This document shows positions 27,301-39,300 of a DNA stretch of 64,000 bases, in pieces. The stretch is from Mytilisepta virgata (taxonomy: Eukaryota > Mollusca > Bivalvia > Mytilida > Mytilidae), in contig JAPWFG010000025.1 of the NCBI GenBank assembly GCA_028015205.1, forward strand, positions 2,418,001 through 2,482,000. Reading direction: 5' to 3'. The notes under the pieces were generated by a model that saw only the letters and a program-made list of their open reading frames with translations, was not told the origin of the DNA and did not search any database. The stretch's first letter is position 1. Each line of letters opens with the position of its first letter. A program made the translations under genes and the position numbers.

Positions 27301-30300
27301 ATAATTTGACATCAGACAATAAAATTGTCTATACAATAATTTTCATAAGAAACTTTAGAAAAAATGTTGTCTTATATATTTGCCCTGAATTTTACAATGT
27401 TTTATACCATTACATTTCATATATTCCTAGCTAAGATTCTTTCTTGATCTATATTAAAGTTTCAGTATCTTTTATTGCCACCACATAGAAACAGCTGTCG
27501 CCTGTCAATCATTTGGAGATATTATAAAAATTAATTTAGTTAAATTTATTGTTTTTAATAGTACTGCAAAAATTTGCAAGGTTCTATATATCTAGGTTTA
27601 TATATCATGTATATCCGGTAATATGTCTAATAATCCACTTCTTGATAATTCTAACAAAACGAGGAAAATGAAAAATGTCTATAGTAGCAATAGAATCTGT
27701 TAAAGTTGACCTTCTGTGGTTTTTTCCATATAGTTTGTTAATTCACATATGACCTATGAACTATCCAGTATACGTTAGGAAGTTATAGCACAGGTGACCT
27801 GCACATTAAGTTAGTTATACGAACAGCAAGGTCAAAGGAGTTTGGCTCGTGTCATGTGTTAAGGTTTAATGATATCAAATGGTAAATATCAGCATTGAAT
27901 CTTTCAATCTTTCGATGTAACATGGTAGCATTTACATCCCTAACTGACACACGATACATTAGTCGTTTGATTGAAATTGGAAGAACGTCGCATATTCTGA
28001 ACCAAGATGTAGCTCGGAAAAATCATATAAAGCTAATGTAACAAGAGATTCAGGATAGCAGGATATCGTCGAGAGTAACACTTGTAAATTCACGATGGCT
28101 GTGAACAGATGGATGAGACACAATATCTTCGTGTTAGTTGCAGAAAACACTCTGGTGATATAAAAATAAAATGGCGGAAAATACGCTTTTTTCATGACAA
28201 ACAGTAACATGAATTTGTGGAAATGCAATGCGCCGGCGATACAAAAAGAAAACAAATATGATAATCATATCCATGTTATCATGTTAACAATTGCATAGGC
28301 TATACCTTTCTTTATCGGAAGATGAAAATATTTTCACCGAGATAGAAAGCAAATTTTCTTCAAAAGCCAAAAGAAATCTATGGAGAAATCTGTGTGTCGC
28401 TTTCGATCGAAGTCGTGTTTTCTTGAAAATGAAAGGAAAAGTCAACATCAGAGAAAAGAGCAGAATATACAAAGCTCATTAATTATTATTCATGTTATGA
28501 TCGTTATTTTTCCTGTAAATGACGTAATTGTTAGGTCATCTTACATATGTTTAACAGAATGACACCGACTTGAAAGAAAACTGACGTCTTAAGTCTTGAC
28601 ATTCAACTTTCCATGCATATTCATAGAAACAATTGAGAAACGTGGATATTTGACTTTGTTTCATAAAATTTCACTTTCTACTTTTCACTAATTTTTGCTT
28701 TGTCACTTTCTATATTGGAATCACTGTGATGCATGTGCACTGTGAAAGGATTTTTAATATAGAAAAACATGGAATCTAATATCTATTTTATCAAGTTAGC
28801 GAAACATCCAAAATGCGCATGAAATAATCTGAAACGGATTTCTTTAATGTATAATTAAGATTTTTTAATTCTCTTGGTAAAGATAAAAAAGTTGCTATTT
28901 AATATTGAATATTGAATTTATTTCTATTATCAAAGTGTTTTCGTTTTGTCAAATGTATAAAATATTTTGTAAAATCATTGGGTCGATTTTGGAAGCTAAA
29001 ATAATGTATCAAACATATTCTTTCTTACCGTTTATTATGATAATACTCTACAAAACTACACAGGTATTTTGATGCTTTGTTCGGATGCACATCAGATAAT
29101 CTTGGGCTAGAGTCCTGGGTTATTAATCACAGACGTCTTGGTGTAGAAATCAATGTAATGACAGCTGGTGGTGGCAACGGCATCAGTGAATGGATATCTG
29201 CCATGAACAATTGTAGAACCTTACAAAGTATGTGTTTAATTATACCTCAGTATGTTTTTCTATAAATACTAAATTAGAAACATTCTACTATATTTTTTTT
29301 AACATCAAACTATTTGCCGGTCATTAATAGACAGACATCCAATGGGTATTATGGCAATAAACTATAATAGTTGGTCCGAGGTACTTCAAACTAAATAAAT
29401 GTTCTAGTACCCGAATCCATCTAAAGTTTTAGTTATGTCCAAATAGTCAAAAATGTAACACATTCTAGTAAAAACTTAAAAACTATGCATTATGGATTTG
29501 AAGTATCAGTTTTGAGTTTATTTTATTTTGTCAAAATTTTTTGTGATAGCCTCAAACTAGTATAATTTTCAAGTAGGTTTTCAGGCATTCTTTTTTCTAT
29601 ATGTGTTAACAGCGTCGCTAAAAAGCGGATGGTGGAAATCCATTCAATGGTCTGGACAAATATTATGTATTATGTGTTGGGGAAATTTATCCATCGTTTA
29701 CTTTCTTACTCATCAACTAAACGACATGCTCTGCTAATTTGTAAAGAAATACAAAAAAAATGAATGCAAAAGTGAGACATTCTGTTTAAATTTTTCTACT
29801 TTAGTTTTCAAAACAAACTTTGAGATGGCTTTCCTCTGATTGTTTATTCTAGAAGTTGAATTTCTAATCTCAAATATCAAATTTCAGATATCGAATGTCG
29901 GATTTAGAATTTCGAACTTTATATATTGAATCTCGAATTTGGAATTTCGAATCTCGCATGAACCTTCTGGGGTTTCTTATAAATGATACTGAACCATGAG
30001 AAAAACTAGTACAAGCATTTTAAAACATATGCAGTTTTTACCATGAAAATAGAGTTCTTCCCAATAATCTAGGAAATCAATCTTACAGCAGACTTTTACT
30101 CTTTTTTAAGATATTTTCATCAATCTATTGACAGGTCATTGTCCTCAAACATGTTTGAAAAAAAATACAAAAACGACGTGATAAGTCTCTTCCTTTCTGC
30201 TGAATTTTTAAAGGTCGTCTTAATGGTGCTTATATCATATCCTTCTTAAAATGTTTATATACATATTAAATAGTAGGTCAGGATTGCTGCGACTCTTTAG

Positions 30301-33300
30301 CACTTTTTTAGATATATGTGGTGCATCGGTCTGATATTTAAAAATAAATTTCTGTAATTTTTCTTTTACCATACAATTACTATGAAACGCTACCACAGGA
30401 GTTGAAAACATATGCATTCGCAAACAGTAGAACGACCTTTAGAAAGGACTGTTTTGGAGTCGTATTGACATTTTTTCAAAGAATTATATAGATTCATTCT
30501 CATTTTGTAGATTCAACTGAAAAAACTACAGTTATGGAAAGATTTACATCAACAGGTATCCAAAATTACTTCGCAGTCATACATGAAATAGAGTATTAAT
30601 AACAATAAAGAACCATTTTAAATAGTCTACAGCACTTGCCTTAAAACTACGTTATATATGCTTAAACGTTCCTCGAAAAGTGCAGATCTGGTCTAGATAT
30701 AGCTTGTGCTAAATGCATATATACTGTAAATATATACTAACATTAATTTTCCACTTTTATTATTTGTCAGTTATCGTCGTGACATAAAGAGTAACAAGTG
30801 CAGACCCAAACTCCTGGGTGATCTAAAAATATATTAATGGTAAATAAAAAAAAAGTTCATCTACACGACTGCTAGGAGTCGATACCAAGCCCTCCATTGA
30901 TTATATGTTTGTGTCATGAGCTTTTTTTCTCCTTTTTTGTCTGATGGTTATATGGATTTTTTCTTTTGTCTGTTTTGTCGTCTTTGTTACAGATCTCTAA
31001 AATATAGCTTTTATTTTGTTTTGTCAAACTATAGAATCATTTTATTGCAAATAATAGATTCAATTGACACAACAGTAGAGTCTGGATCTTCAGAAGTAAT
31101 CAGACCAACCAAAACGAGTAAATTTTATGATACAAATCTACAATAAGGCCACACCAAATTAATCTTTCGCGTTCCAAATTCTGGACTATGTAAATTAAAA
31201 TATCTTTTCGTCTCTTCATTTTGCAAAAATGCTGAAAATGCATGCCCGAATTCTTCATTTATCGAGACATTAGAAATAAACATTGTTTTCATATTGCAAT
31301 TCCTTAGTTAAAAGAATGTGTTCCGCACTAAAATTTCATCTCCTCACACAAAAAACATCCAAAAATCCAACAGAACTAAAGGTACTGATATTTTCTGTAT
31401 TTTTTTTATTCTAACATGAAATGATTCACGAGGAGCCACTGTTCAGAAGTGGACGGCAGTGTTATTCGCATACCCAGTATATCTACCTTTAAGAAGACTT
31501 TATTTAGAGTCAAATTAACATAATTTCAAAAAACGTTTACACATTCATTCTCATTCTGGAGATTCAACAGAAAAAAACAATAGTGATTGAAATATTTGTA
31601 TCAACGGGTAACCAAAATTACTTTGCGGTCATAAATTTGGATAGAGTATTCATCTAATAAATGTTTAACTACCTTTTGAAATATAGTAAAGTTTTTGTCA
31701 AAGAACTACTTTATAATTATCTCGAGGAGTGCACCTCTGGCCTGAAATTAGATTGTGCGAAATGCATATATGTACTGTATATATGGATTAACATTCCGTA
31801 ACCATTTTTTAAAACCAAGACTTCGTCGTATCATATAGTGATAACGATTTAGTTTTAAAAATCCGAGTTAGGTCGAGTTAGTGCATTTATTCAATAGAGA
31901 CCCAAGTTAGCCCGAGCAAGAACTTTCATCGAATTCCGTAAACTTACCGTTGTGCAATTTCAACAAAAAAAATTACTTTCAATTACGCGATATAAAATAC
32001 GATACAATATGATACCAATTTCTATGGAAAAATATATGCTTCATTCATTTATAGCTAATTAGTTGTTCCGCTCCGAATAGGTGATGGAATAAAGAACAAC
32101 AGGTGCAGAGTAAAATTCCTAAATCCATTATGTTAATGGTACTTATAAAACCAGTTTAACTCCACCAGTGCTAAGAGTCAATACCAAGTCAACCCTCCTT
32201 CGTCTGTTGCTTTTCTTTCTCTCATTTTTTTTTTGTCTGATGATTAAGTCGATAAATGGCCGGTATTTTATTGTTGATATTTCCTGATGTTTTTTTTATT
32301 ATCGATGATATGGATCTTTAAAATACTCTTTTATTATGTTTTTTCAATCTATAGAATCACTGATTTTTTTTTTCAAATTGTACTGTCAGTGGACACAACA
32401 GTGAAATCTCGATTTTCAGATGTGATTCGATCAACCACACAGGGTAAGTGTTATAATATAACAATTAAATTATGGAAAAGATAGAAATACAAGGCAAAGG
32501 CAAGGTGGTTTTGATTTTGTGGATGTAAAATATTTGACATAAATGGGCCAAATATGCAAAGATGCGTTTAATAAGTATAAAAGGTATTGAGTGCAATATC
32601 CAACCAATACACCGGGCAAGTGGCAGAATCAATGTGACATGCAACACCAAACATAAATAAAATGTATATAATATAAATTATAGGGAGATTCCATTTTTTG
32701 TGAAATTGACAAAGTTCCATAACATGAATAATCTAGGAGTTTCCTCTAAATGGTATACAACGCCTTCATACACATCTCATGTGTCTAAACATTCTCCAAA
32801 GTCACAATGATCGGGTTAAAGCTGTAGGACGAGTTAATAACATAAAAATGACTATGAAAAAATAAAAATCTGAACACAATTATTCAAATGACATCACACT
32901 CCTTCATGCACATCTTCATTATAACCATAAGCCAAGTTTAAAAGATCTTGATTAAAAGCTATATTGGTAGGTGGTACCCGCCCAAAAAAATTATAAAATT
33001 CCACTGATGATATTGCATGTATGAATGCAGAAATTATGCATCATTGTGAATTACATTGGCTAGAGGTATGGGGGGAGGGTGGTTGAAATCTTATAACACA
33101 TGTTTAGCCCCGCCGCATTTTTGCGCCTGCCCCATGTCAGGAACCTCTGGCCTTTGTTAGTCTTGTGTGTTTTTTGGTTCATTTTTATGTTTCGGAGTTT
33201 AGTGTCTTTGCTGAACTAGTATGCATTATTGTTTAGGGGCCAGCTGAAGCCCGCCTCTGGGGGGGATTTTCTCGCTGCCTTGAAGACCCATTGATAGCTT

Positions 33301-36300
33301 TGAGCTGTTTTCTGCTCTTTGTTGTCTCTTTGACACATTCCCCGTTTCCATTCTCTATTCTATTCCAGGCAATCACATCCAATTTTGATTTTTATAGTTT
33401 TACAACTATTTACTAATATTTGGTAATTATTAACCAAAATTTTAAAAAAATAAACAAGAAATAGTCCAGTCAATCTAGCATAAATTTGACCCTAACCTTA
33501 AAGTAATTGCAAAAGAAGATTTTTAAGTTTTAATCTTTAGCATTATACCCCAAATATACACAGAAAAAAGTCCCAAAAAATCTAACTTGAGGAAGATTAA
33601 AATATCATGATTTTAAAATTCCTATGGACATTTGCATTGAAAATGGGAGATAACTCTGCAAAAAAGGCAGAAATATCAATAAAAATTGATACAAAATTAT
33701 AACTTCACCGCTTCTTTTCAGCAGAATGTATTGATTCTTGATATTTTAGCCGTCTTTAGAGTATAACAAACAACTCTAAAGTTTTTTTCATATCTTTTAT
33801 CAAGCTACAACCTAGATTTCGTAATTCATTAGTTGACCATTTATTAAATTTTCAACTTGTCAAGGTAAAGAATCTCAAATTTAATAAAAAATAATTAAGC
33901 ATATATTCTTCTTTTTGTGGTTTAACGTTTCTTCAAACAAGGTAGATGCTGATCAAATATAATTTACAGATATAAGCAATACCAATTTTTCATATTATTT
34001 TTTCAAAATGGTCACAAAGCCACAAATTTGCAATTTCTTTAATGAAAAATGCGCAAAAAAAATAAAAATACCCATAACATTTCGGTTTTGTACATTTCAT
34101 GAGCAGGAGATTATATGATATAGTCAAATACGAACTTATAACCCCATCATAGTATCATACTTTACATGAATTTTAAGAAAATTAACCAAAAACTGACAAA
34201 AAAGACTCATTTTTGCAGAGTTATCTCCCCTTTCCAATGTTAATTTCCATAGGAAATTAAAAATGCTGATTTTGAGTTTTCCTTATGTTAGATTTTATGA
34301 GACTTTTTTCTGTGTATATTTGGGGCTTAATGCTATAGATTAGAACTAAAATATTTTCTGTTGCAATTAGTTTGAGGTTAAAACTTAGTCTGACTGGACT
34401 AAAACCCAAATAAACACATTTTGAAATCTTTATTAAACATACGATTTAAAGGTAATTTCCGATATTCTTGATCTTAACCGTCTTGATTTTCACAATTTCT
34501 TAAATTTAGGAAAAACGCCAGATGAAAATACTAAAATAAAATAACAATCCAAAGATACTTATATTAGATATAGTAAATGTATACTATGCTGCACCAACAC
34601 TGCAGTCAATCGTTACTAGCTAACATCATTAATAAAGTTTCAGAATGAATGATATAATTTTTTTCGCTATTTTTACTATTTAAATTGTGTGTATAGCTAC
34701 TATACAGACAAATAATTGTAATGTAAGTGAATATAAAAATTCTGACCAATATGGACCAATATGGCGATGACATACTGTTGACTTTAGTGTATTTTGTTTA
34801 CTTTCGTCAACAACAGTTAAAACCTCCCACAGGAAAAATACATTGTGTATATATACTGAACCGCAAAAGAAACGTCGCTTTTTCAAAATGTTAGCAAAAT
34901 TCAAAATAAATATTAATTAATGATTTTTATATAATCAGTATTACGATTACATCACCAGGTAAGATTAAATTACCTGTGAATTAAATTTTCGGTTGAATAA
35001 TTTTCAGTTGATATCGTAGAGCGACCGTACCTAAAACCGCTCGTGGGACACACTTGGCGGTAATTTTTCTTAAATCTTAAATGTTCGTGAAATTCATGCT
35101 CCTTTATGGGTATAAAAGGCCGGAGAAAATTAAAGAGTGTTAGTATCAGTGTTGACAGAGAAGCTATGCCACGTCTGACTCCACAACAGAGAGAACAGAC
35201 CATTGGTCGATTGGATGCTGGGCAATCTGCCAGAGTTATTGCCAACGACTTCAACTGTGCTGTTCGAACAATTGAACGTCTACGGACACGGTACAATGCA
35301 ACAAACAGCACAAATGACCGTCCACGGAGTGGTAGACCCCAAGTCACTACCCCTAGACAGAATAGAGGCATTGTTCGTCACCATTTGATGAATCGGTTCA
35401 CCCCAGCTGCCGAAACTGCCAGAAACACTGTTGGAACACATGGACGACCCATAAGTGATGATACGGTTCGTCGGCGATTAGCTGCTAGAAACATGAGATG
35501 TCGCCGTCCAGCAAGAGGACCTATTCTTACTCCTCGACACCGTCAAGCTCGTCTTCAGTGGGCCACTCAGCGACAGAATTGGCGAAATCGACAATGGCGT
35601 AACATCATCTTCTCTGACGAAAGCCGTTACTGCATTTCAACAGCCGATGGCAGAACCAGAGTGTGGAGAAGACGCGGGGAACGTTACGAAGACAGCTGCA
35701 TTCTGGAAACAGACGCGTGGGGAGGACCTAGCATCATGGTATGGGGTGGAATCGGCCTTAACGTTAAACTTGGTCCAGTCATCTTTCAGAACCTTGGCCC
35801 AGGCAGAGGAAATGGCGTAACAGCTGCCCGTTACATCGACCAAGTCTTGACACCCCATGTTCAGCCCCATTTCGCACGTCATCAAAACAAGACTTTCCAA
35901 CAGGACAATGCACGTGCGCATACCGCAAGAGCTACAAGAGACTTCCTACAGCAGAATAGCATTAATGTTATGGATTGGCCGGCTTTGAGTCCAGATTTAA
36001 ACCCTATTGAACATTTATGGGACGAAGTTCAAAGACGGTTGAATAATGAGCAGCCAAGTCCGACAACTGCAGCTGAACTTTCACAAGCGTTTCAGAGAGT
36101 ATGGGCACGTATTCCGATGGCGTTTATTAATCGGCTCATCAACTCCATGTACCGAAGATGTGCCGCAGTAATTGGTGCCGGTGGAGGACATACACGTTAT
36201 TAACGGACGTGGGAGCACAGCATTGAAAACATGTGACGTTGCGACAATTGTGACGTTTTTGTGAACATTGTAACCAAAAGACTGTAAATCATTCATTAAA

Positions 36301-39300
36301 TTTTGTAAAAATTAATTTAAAATATATAAATGTCACTTTGAAATAAATGTATGTGAACATGTCATTTTGTGCGACGTTTCTTTTGCGGTTCAGTGTATGT
36401 AAGAATTTAGTGTGATTGTGCTAAACCACAGAAAGTTAAGTGAATAACCTAAATAATGGTTCTTTTTTAATTAAAATTAAGGAAAAAAATAAAGCAGAAT
36501 AAGGCGCTATTCATGTACCTACGTCTTTCATCTTAAAATGTGCTAATATACTAAGCGAACAAATTGAACTGGGATTCTTCTTAAATTAAGCGAAAGATAC
36601 GATACAGCACTTTGGTATGTAATAGAAGCGTTACTCACTTGCTACCTATATTTCTTATGTCTCATAGTCTAACGTTGAGTTGACTAATGGCAAAGTTTTC
36701 ATTTTTTAACAGCAAATTTTAAATATTGATTTCATTCTAGTATGAATTGAGCTGGAGATACTATGCGGACCTTTGGGTCAACCAGCAGAGGTATCGACTA
36801 ATAAATATTCCGTGAAATCAATTTTAATGCACAAGATGTGCATATTTCAAGTCATCTGTTGTGCTCAAGGCCTACAATATTCAAAGCCGATGTAATAAAC
36901 CCAAAGAAGGTTGTAATATAAAAAAGCACGAGAAAATAAAAGAGTTCTCAATTTACCTAATCCAAAATGCATTCTAACGCACTAAGAAAACCATATATAA
37001 CTGGGGGGAAAATCCACACGTCACTGATCAATTGATAACGCTTGTTCAAGCATGTTCACACTGGTTATTCAAAGCCAATTTAACTTTAAATTACAATGTC
37101 AATGAAAAGATAAACATACTGTATATAATATGTTTATTAACAATAACGACGTAAAGTCTTCTTGTTCTATAATTATTGACTAATATTTGTTCTCTTTCGA
37201 TATTTTAGAATTAGTTGATACAGCCACGTATCGTGTTATGCCAGCAAAACCAAAACCAACTATAGACGGTCAGTTCTGCTTGTTAATGAATTCACTTAAA
37301 TATCATAAAAATGTATCAGTGACAAATCAGAGGAAAATACCTAACTCAAAGTACAAAAAAAACAATTTATTACAAATTTATAAACAAAAGGAAAAGAAAC
37401 GAGCAATCCAAAGTGAATTTGAACAACTATTTGACAACACTGTACAAATCATTAATTAGTTAATTAGGTGACACCAGTTCCTCGGAGAGGAACGCACTTT
37501 ATTTGATGCAAATTGTGATGCACAAGATGTGCACATTTCCCTAAATGCTGACTCATCAGTTATGTTCTAGGCTGAAAATGTTGACAACATAATTAAATGA
37601 TAAATTAAATGATGAGATTATATTAATTCGTGTCAAACCTGGAAAATAATATATCTAATCTCTTTCGTGAAATAGAAACTTCATATAATTTGTTTATTGT
37701 TCAAACATAAGGAACAATATTTCATTCCCACAGAACAAAAAAGTTTGTAAAGTTAATTTTTTAAGTTTGCAACCACGACTAAAAATCTCATTTTTATATT
37801 AATAGCTTAGGCCACTCCAAATCAATATCTAGTTCGTCGGATTCGCCGCGTGTATTTCGGCAACGGGAAGAAAAAAATAATTTTTTTTTCCGCCGCGTCA
37901 AATCCGGAACCGCCCGCGTCCGAACCCAAATTTAGAGAAAAAAATTTTTTGTCACTTGTGCGTTTGATACACAAAGGCCGTAATAGCGTATTCAATCGTT
38001 AAATCATGTAAATTATCGATACAGAATGACTTAGAAGAAAATGGGCAAAATATTTGTGGTGTCTGTTGTTTCAAGACAGTCAACTCTTATCAATAACACA
38101 GCTTTAGATATAAGTGACGCCGATTCAACTTTCTTACAGTTATTCCAAATTTTGAAACAGAAACCCCAAAATCATGACATTTTGAAAAAATACAGTTACG
38201 ATGACATCACAAAAATATCCATCTCCGGGACCGAGCCACATTCGCACTCGCAGGTATCTTGCATTGAAGTGTCAACGGACATGAAACTGACAACATGTGA
38301 GGACCTTAAATGCAAATACATCAAATTTTATGTCTCTTACAAAGATCAAATCAATCAAACACTCTCAAGTGACCCACAGGCACCAAATCGGCCCAATGCA
38401 TTTGCAATCATGATAGCAGCACAGAATGAATTTCTGTTCCCACCAAAGCCAGTTGGGGAAAAGCTTAGCGGTCCACAGAAACTTCTCTCTGATATAATTT
38501 CCTGGATAGAAAATTTTGATAAAGGGTGGACAAAAGATGTTATAGAAACGGGGAGTATTGTGTGCAAAAAATTTGCCAACGCTCTATGGTATATAGACCA
38601 CTGCCATAAAAAAATGGAAAACAATGGCTGTCCTGTTCCCCAAGCCTTGAGGGCATTTCATGGGTATAGCGATTATAAAAAGAGTCACCATGTTCCACCG
38701 ATTATAACTTCTGAAAAACTAAATGAACATTGCATGGAACTAACAAAATGTCTGTCATTTCCTTCAATGGCTACTACACAGCATAAAGTGCTAGCAAACC
38801 ACATTGAATCTCTTTTACAATGTCTGACAAAATATAAGGAAAGGCTTGACAAAGACAATTTTAGACATCAGACTATATACCATGCTAGATCTGAGCCAGC
38901 GCGCAGTACGGAAAGTGATACCACTCTGCAACTAATACATGAAACATGTGATGTAAATGACATTTATGCAGAATTGGACAAAGAAGTTAAGAATGCTAAT
39001 GAATATACAGTCATTCCATTGATAAACTTTGAACCAAAAGATCGCATCGAAAGAAGAAAATATATTAAGGGATTAAAGCTATCAAAACCAATCACCATTT
39101 TTAGAATGGCATATGGTGGTGGATTAGGGACATTGAACTTTATTTGGAGTGTTGATATGGAAGATCCTTGTGAAATGACACAGAAAAACACCAAATTGGT
39201 TGCTGAAATTTCTAAAGATTTACCGAAGTATTCAACCAGAACAATGCGAAGGGATTTCATTAATAGGTATTCTGATTATATTAAAGCACCAAAATCTGTA

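Larger units (their letters stand above)
25562..29063 (+). other. Intron 10 of the LRR gene
   Basis: 3.5 kb with an R2 repeat copy (25,795-25,975) and a fold-back palindrome (26,278-26,382). Reading frames at 27,231-27,434 and 28,284-28,482 lack plausible splice partners or recognisable similarity. Confidence 0.55.
30415..31120 (+). repeat. Tandem duplication, unit A (contains exons 12 and 13)
   Basis: Unit A aligns with 31,460-32,446: both contain TTCATTCTCATT before a stalk exon, the AAATGCATATATxxACTGTA block and a second stalk exon containing GACACAACAGT. Unit B carries extra sequence around 31,800-32,030. Confidence 0.75.
31460..32446 (+). repeat. Tandem duplication, unit B (dead copy of exon 12, live exon 14)
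   Basis: Second copy of the stalk-exon module, longer than unit A because of extra sequence around 31,800-32,030. The first exon copy is broken and the second retains splice sites and frame. Confidence 0.75.
32444..37208 (+). other. Intron 14 of the LRR gene
   Basis: Holds a mytilid-type repeat (33,080-33,360), a long fold-back element (33,462-34,400), a complete Tc1/mariner transposon (34,854-36,395) and a hammerhead-like motif (36,827-36,861). Confidence 0.65.

Noticed and set aside
27959..28255. 98-aa minus-strand frame in intron 10
   Set aside because: No recognisable motif and within an intron; likely a chance frame.
29077..29265. A stand-alone 62-aa ORF
   Set aside because: It is the C-cap exon of the LRR gene; splice sites at 29,063 and 29,228 and matching phases explain it better.
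31058..31146. The frame around 30,916-31,146 as an independent small gene
   Set aside because: Only 31,058-31,117 has coding character, as a phase 1-1 stalk exon; the upstream part is repeat-derived.
34970..35371. Minus-strand 133-aa frame
   Set aside because: Antisense shadow of the Tc1 transposase.
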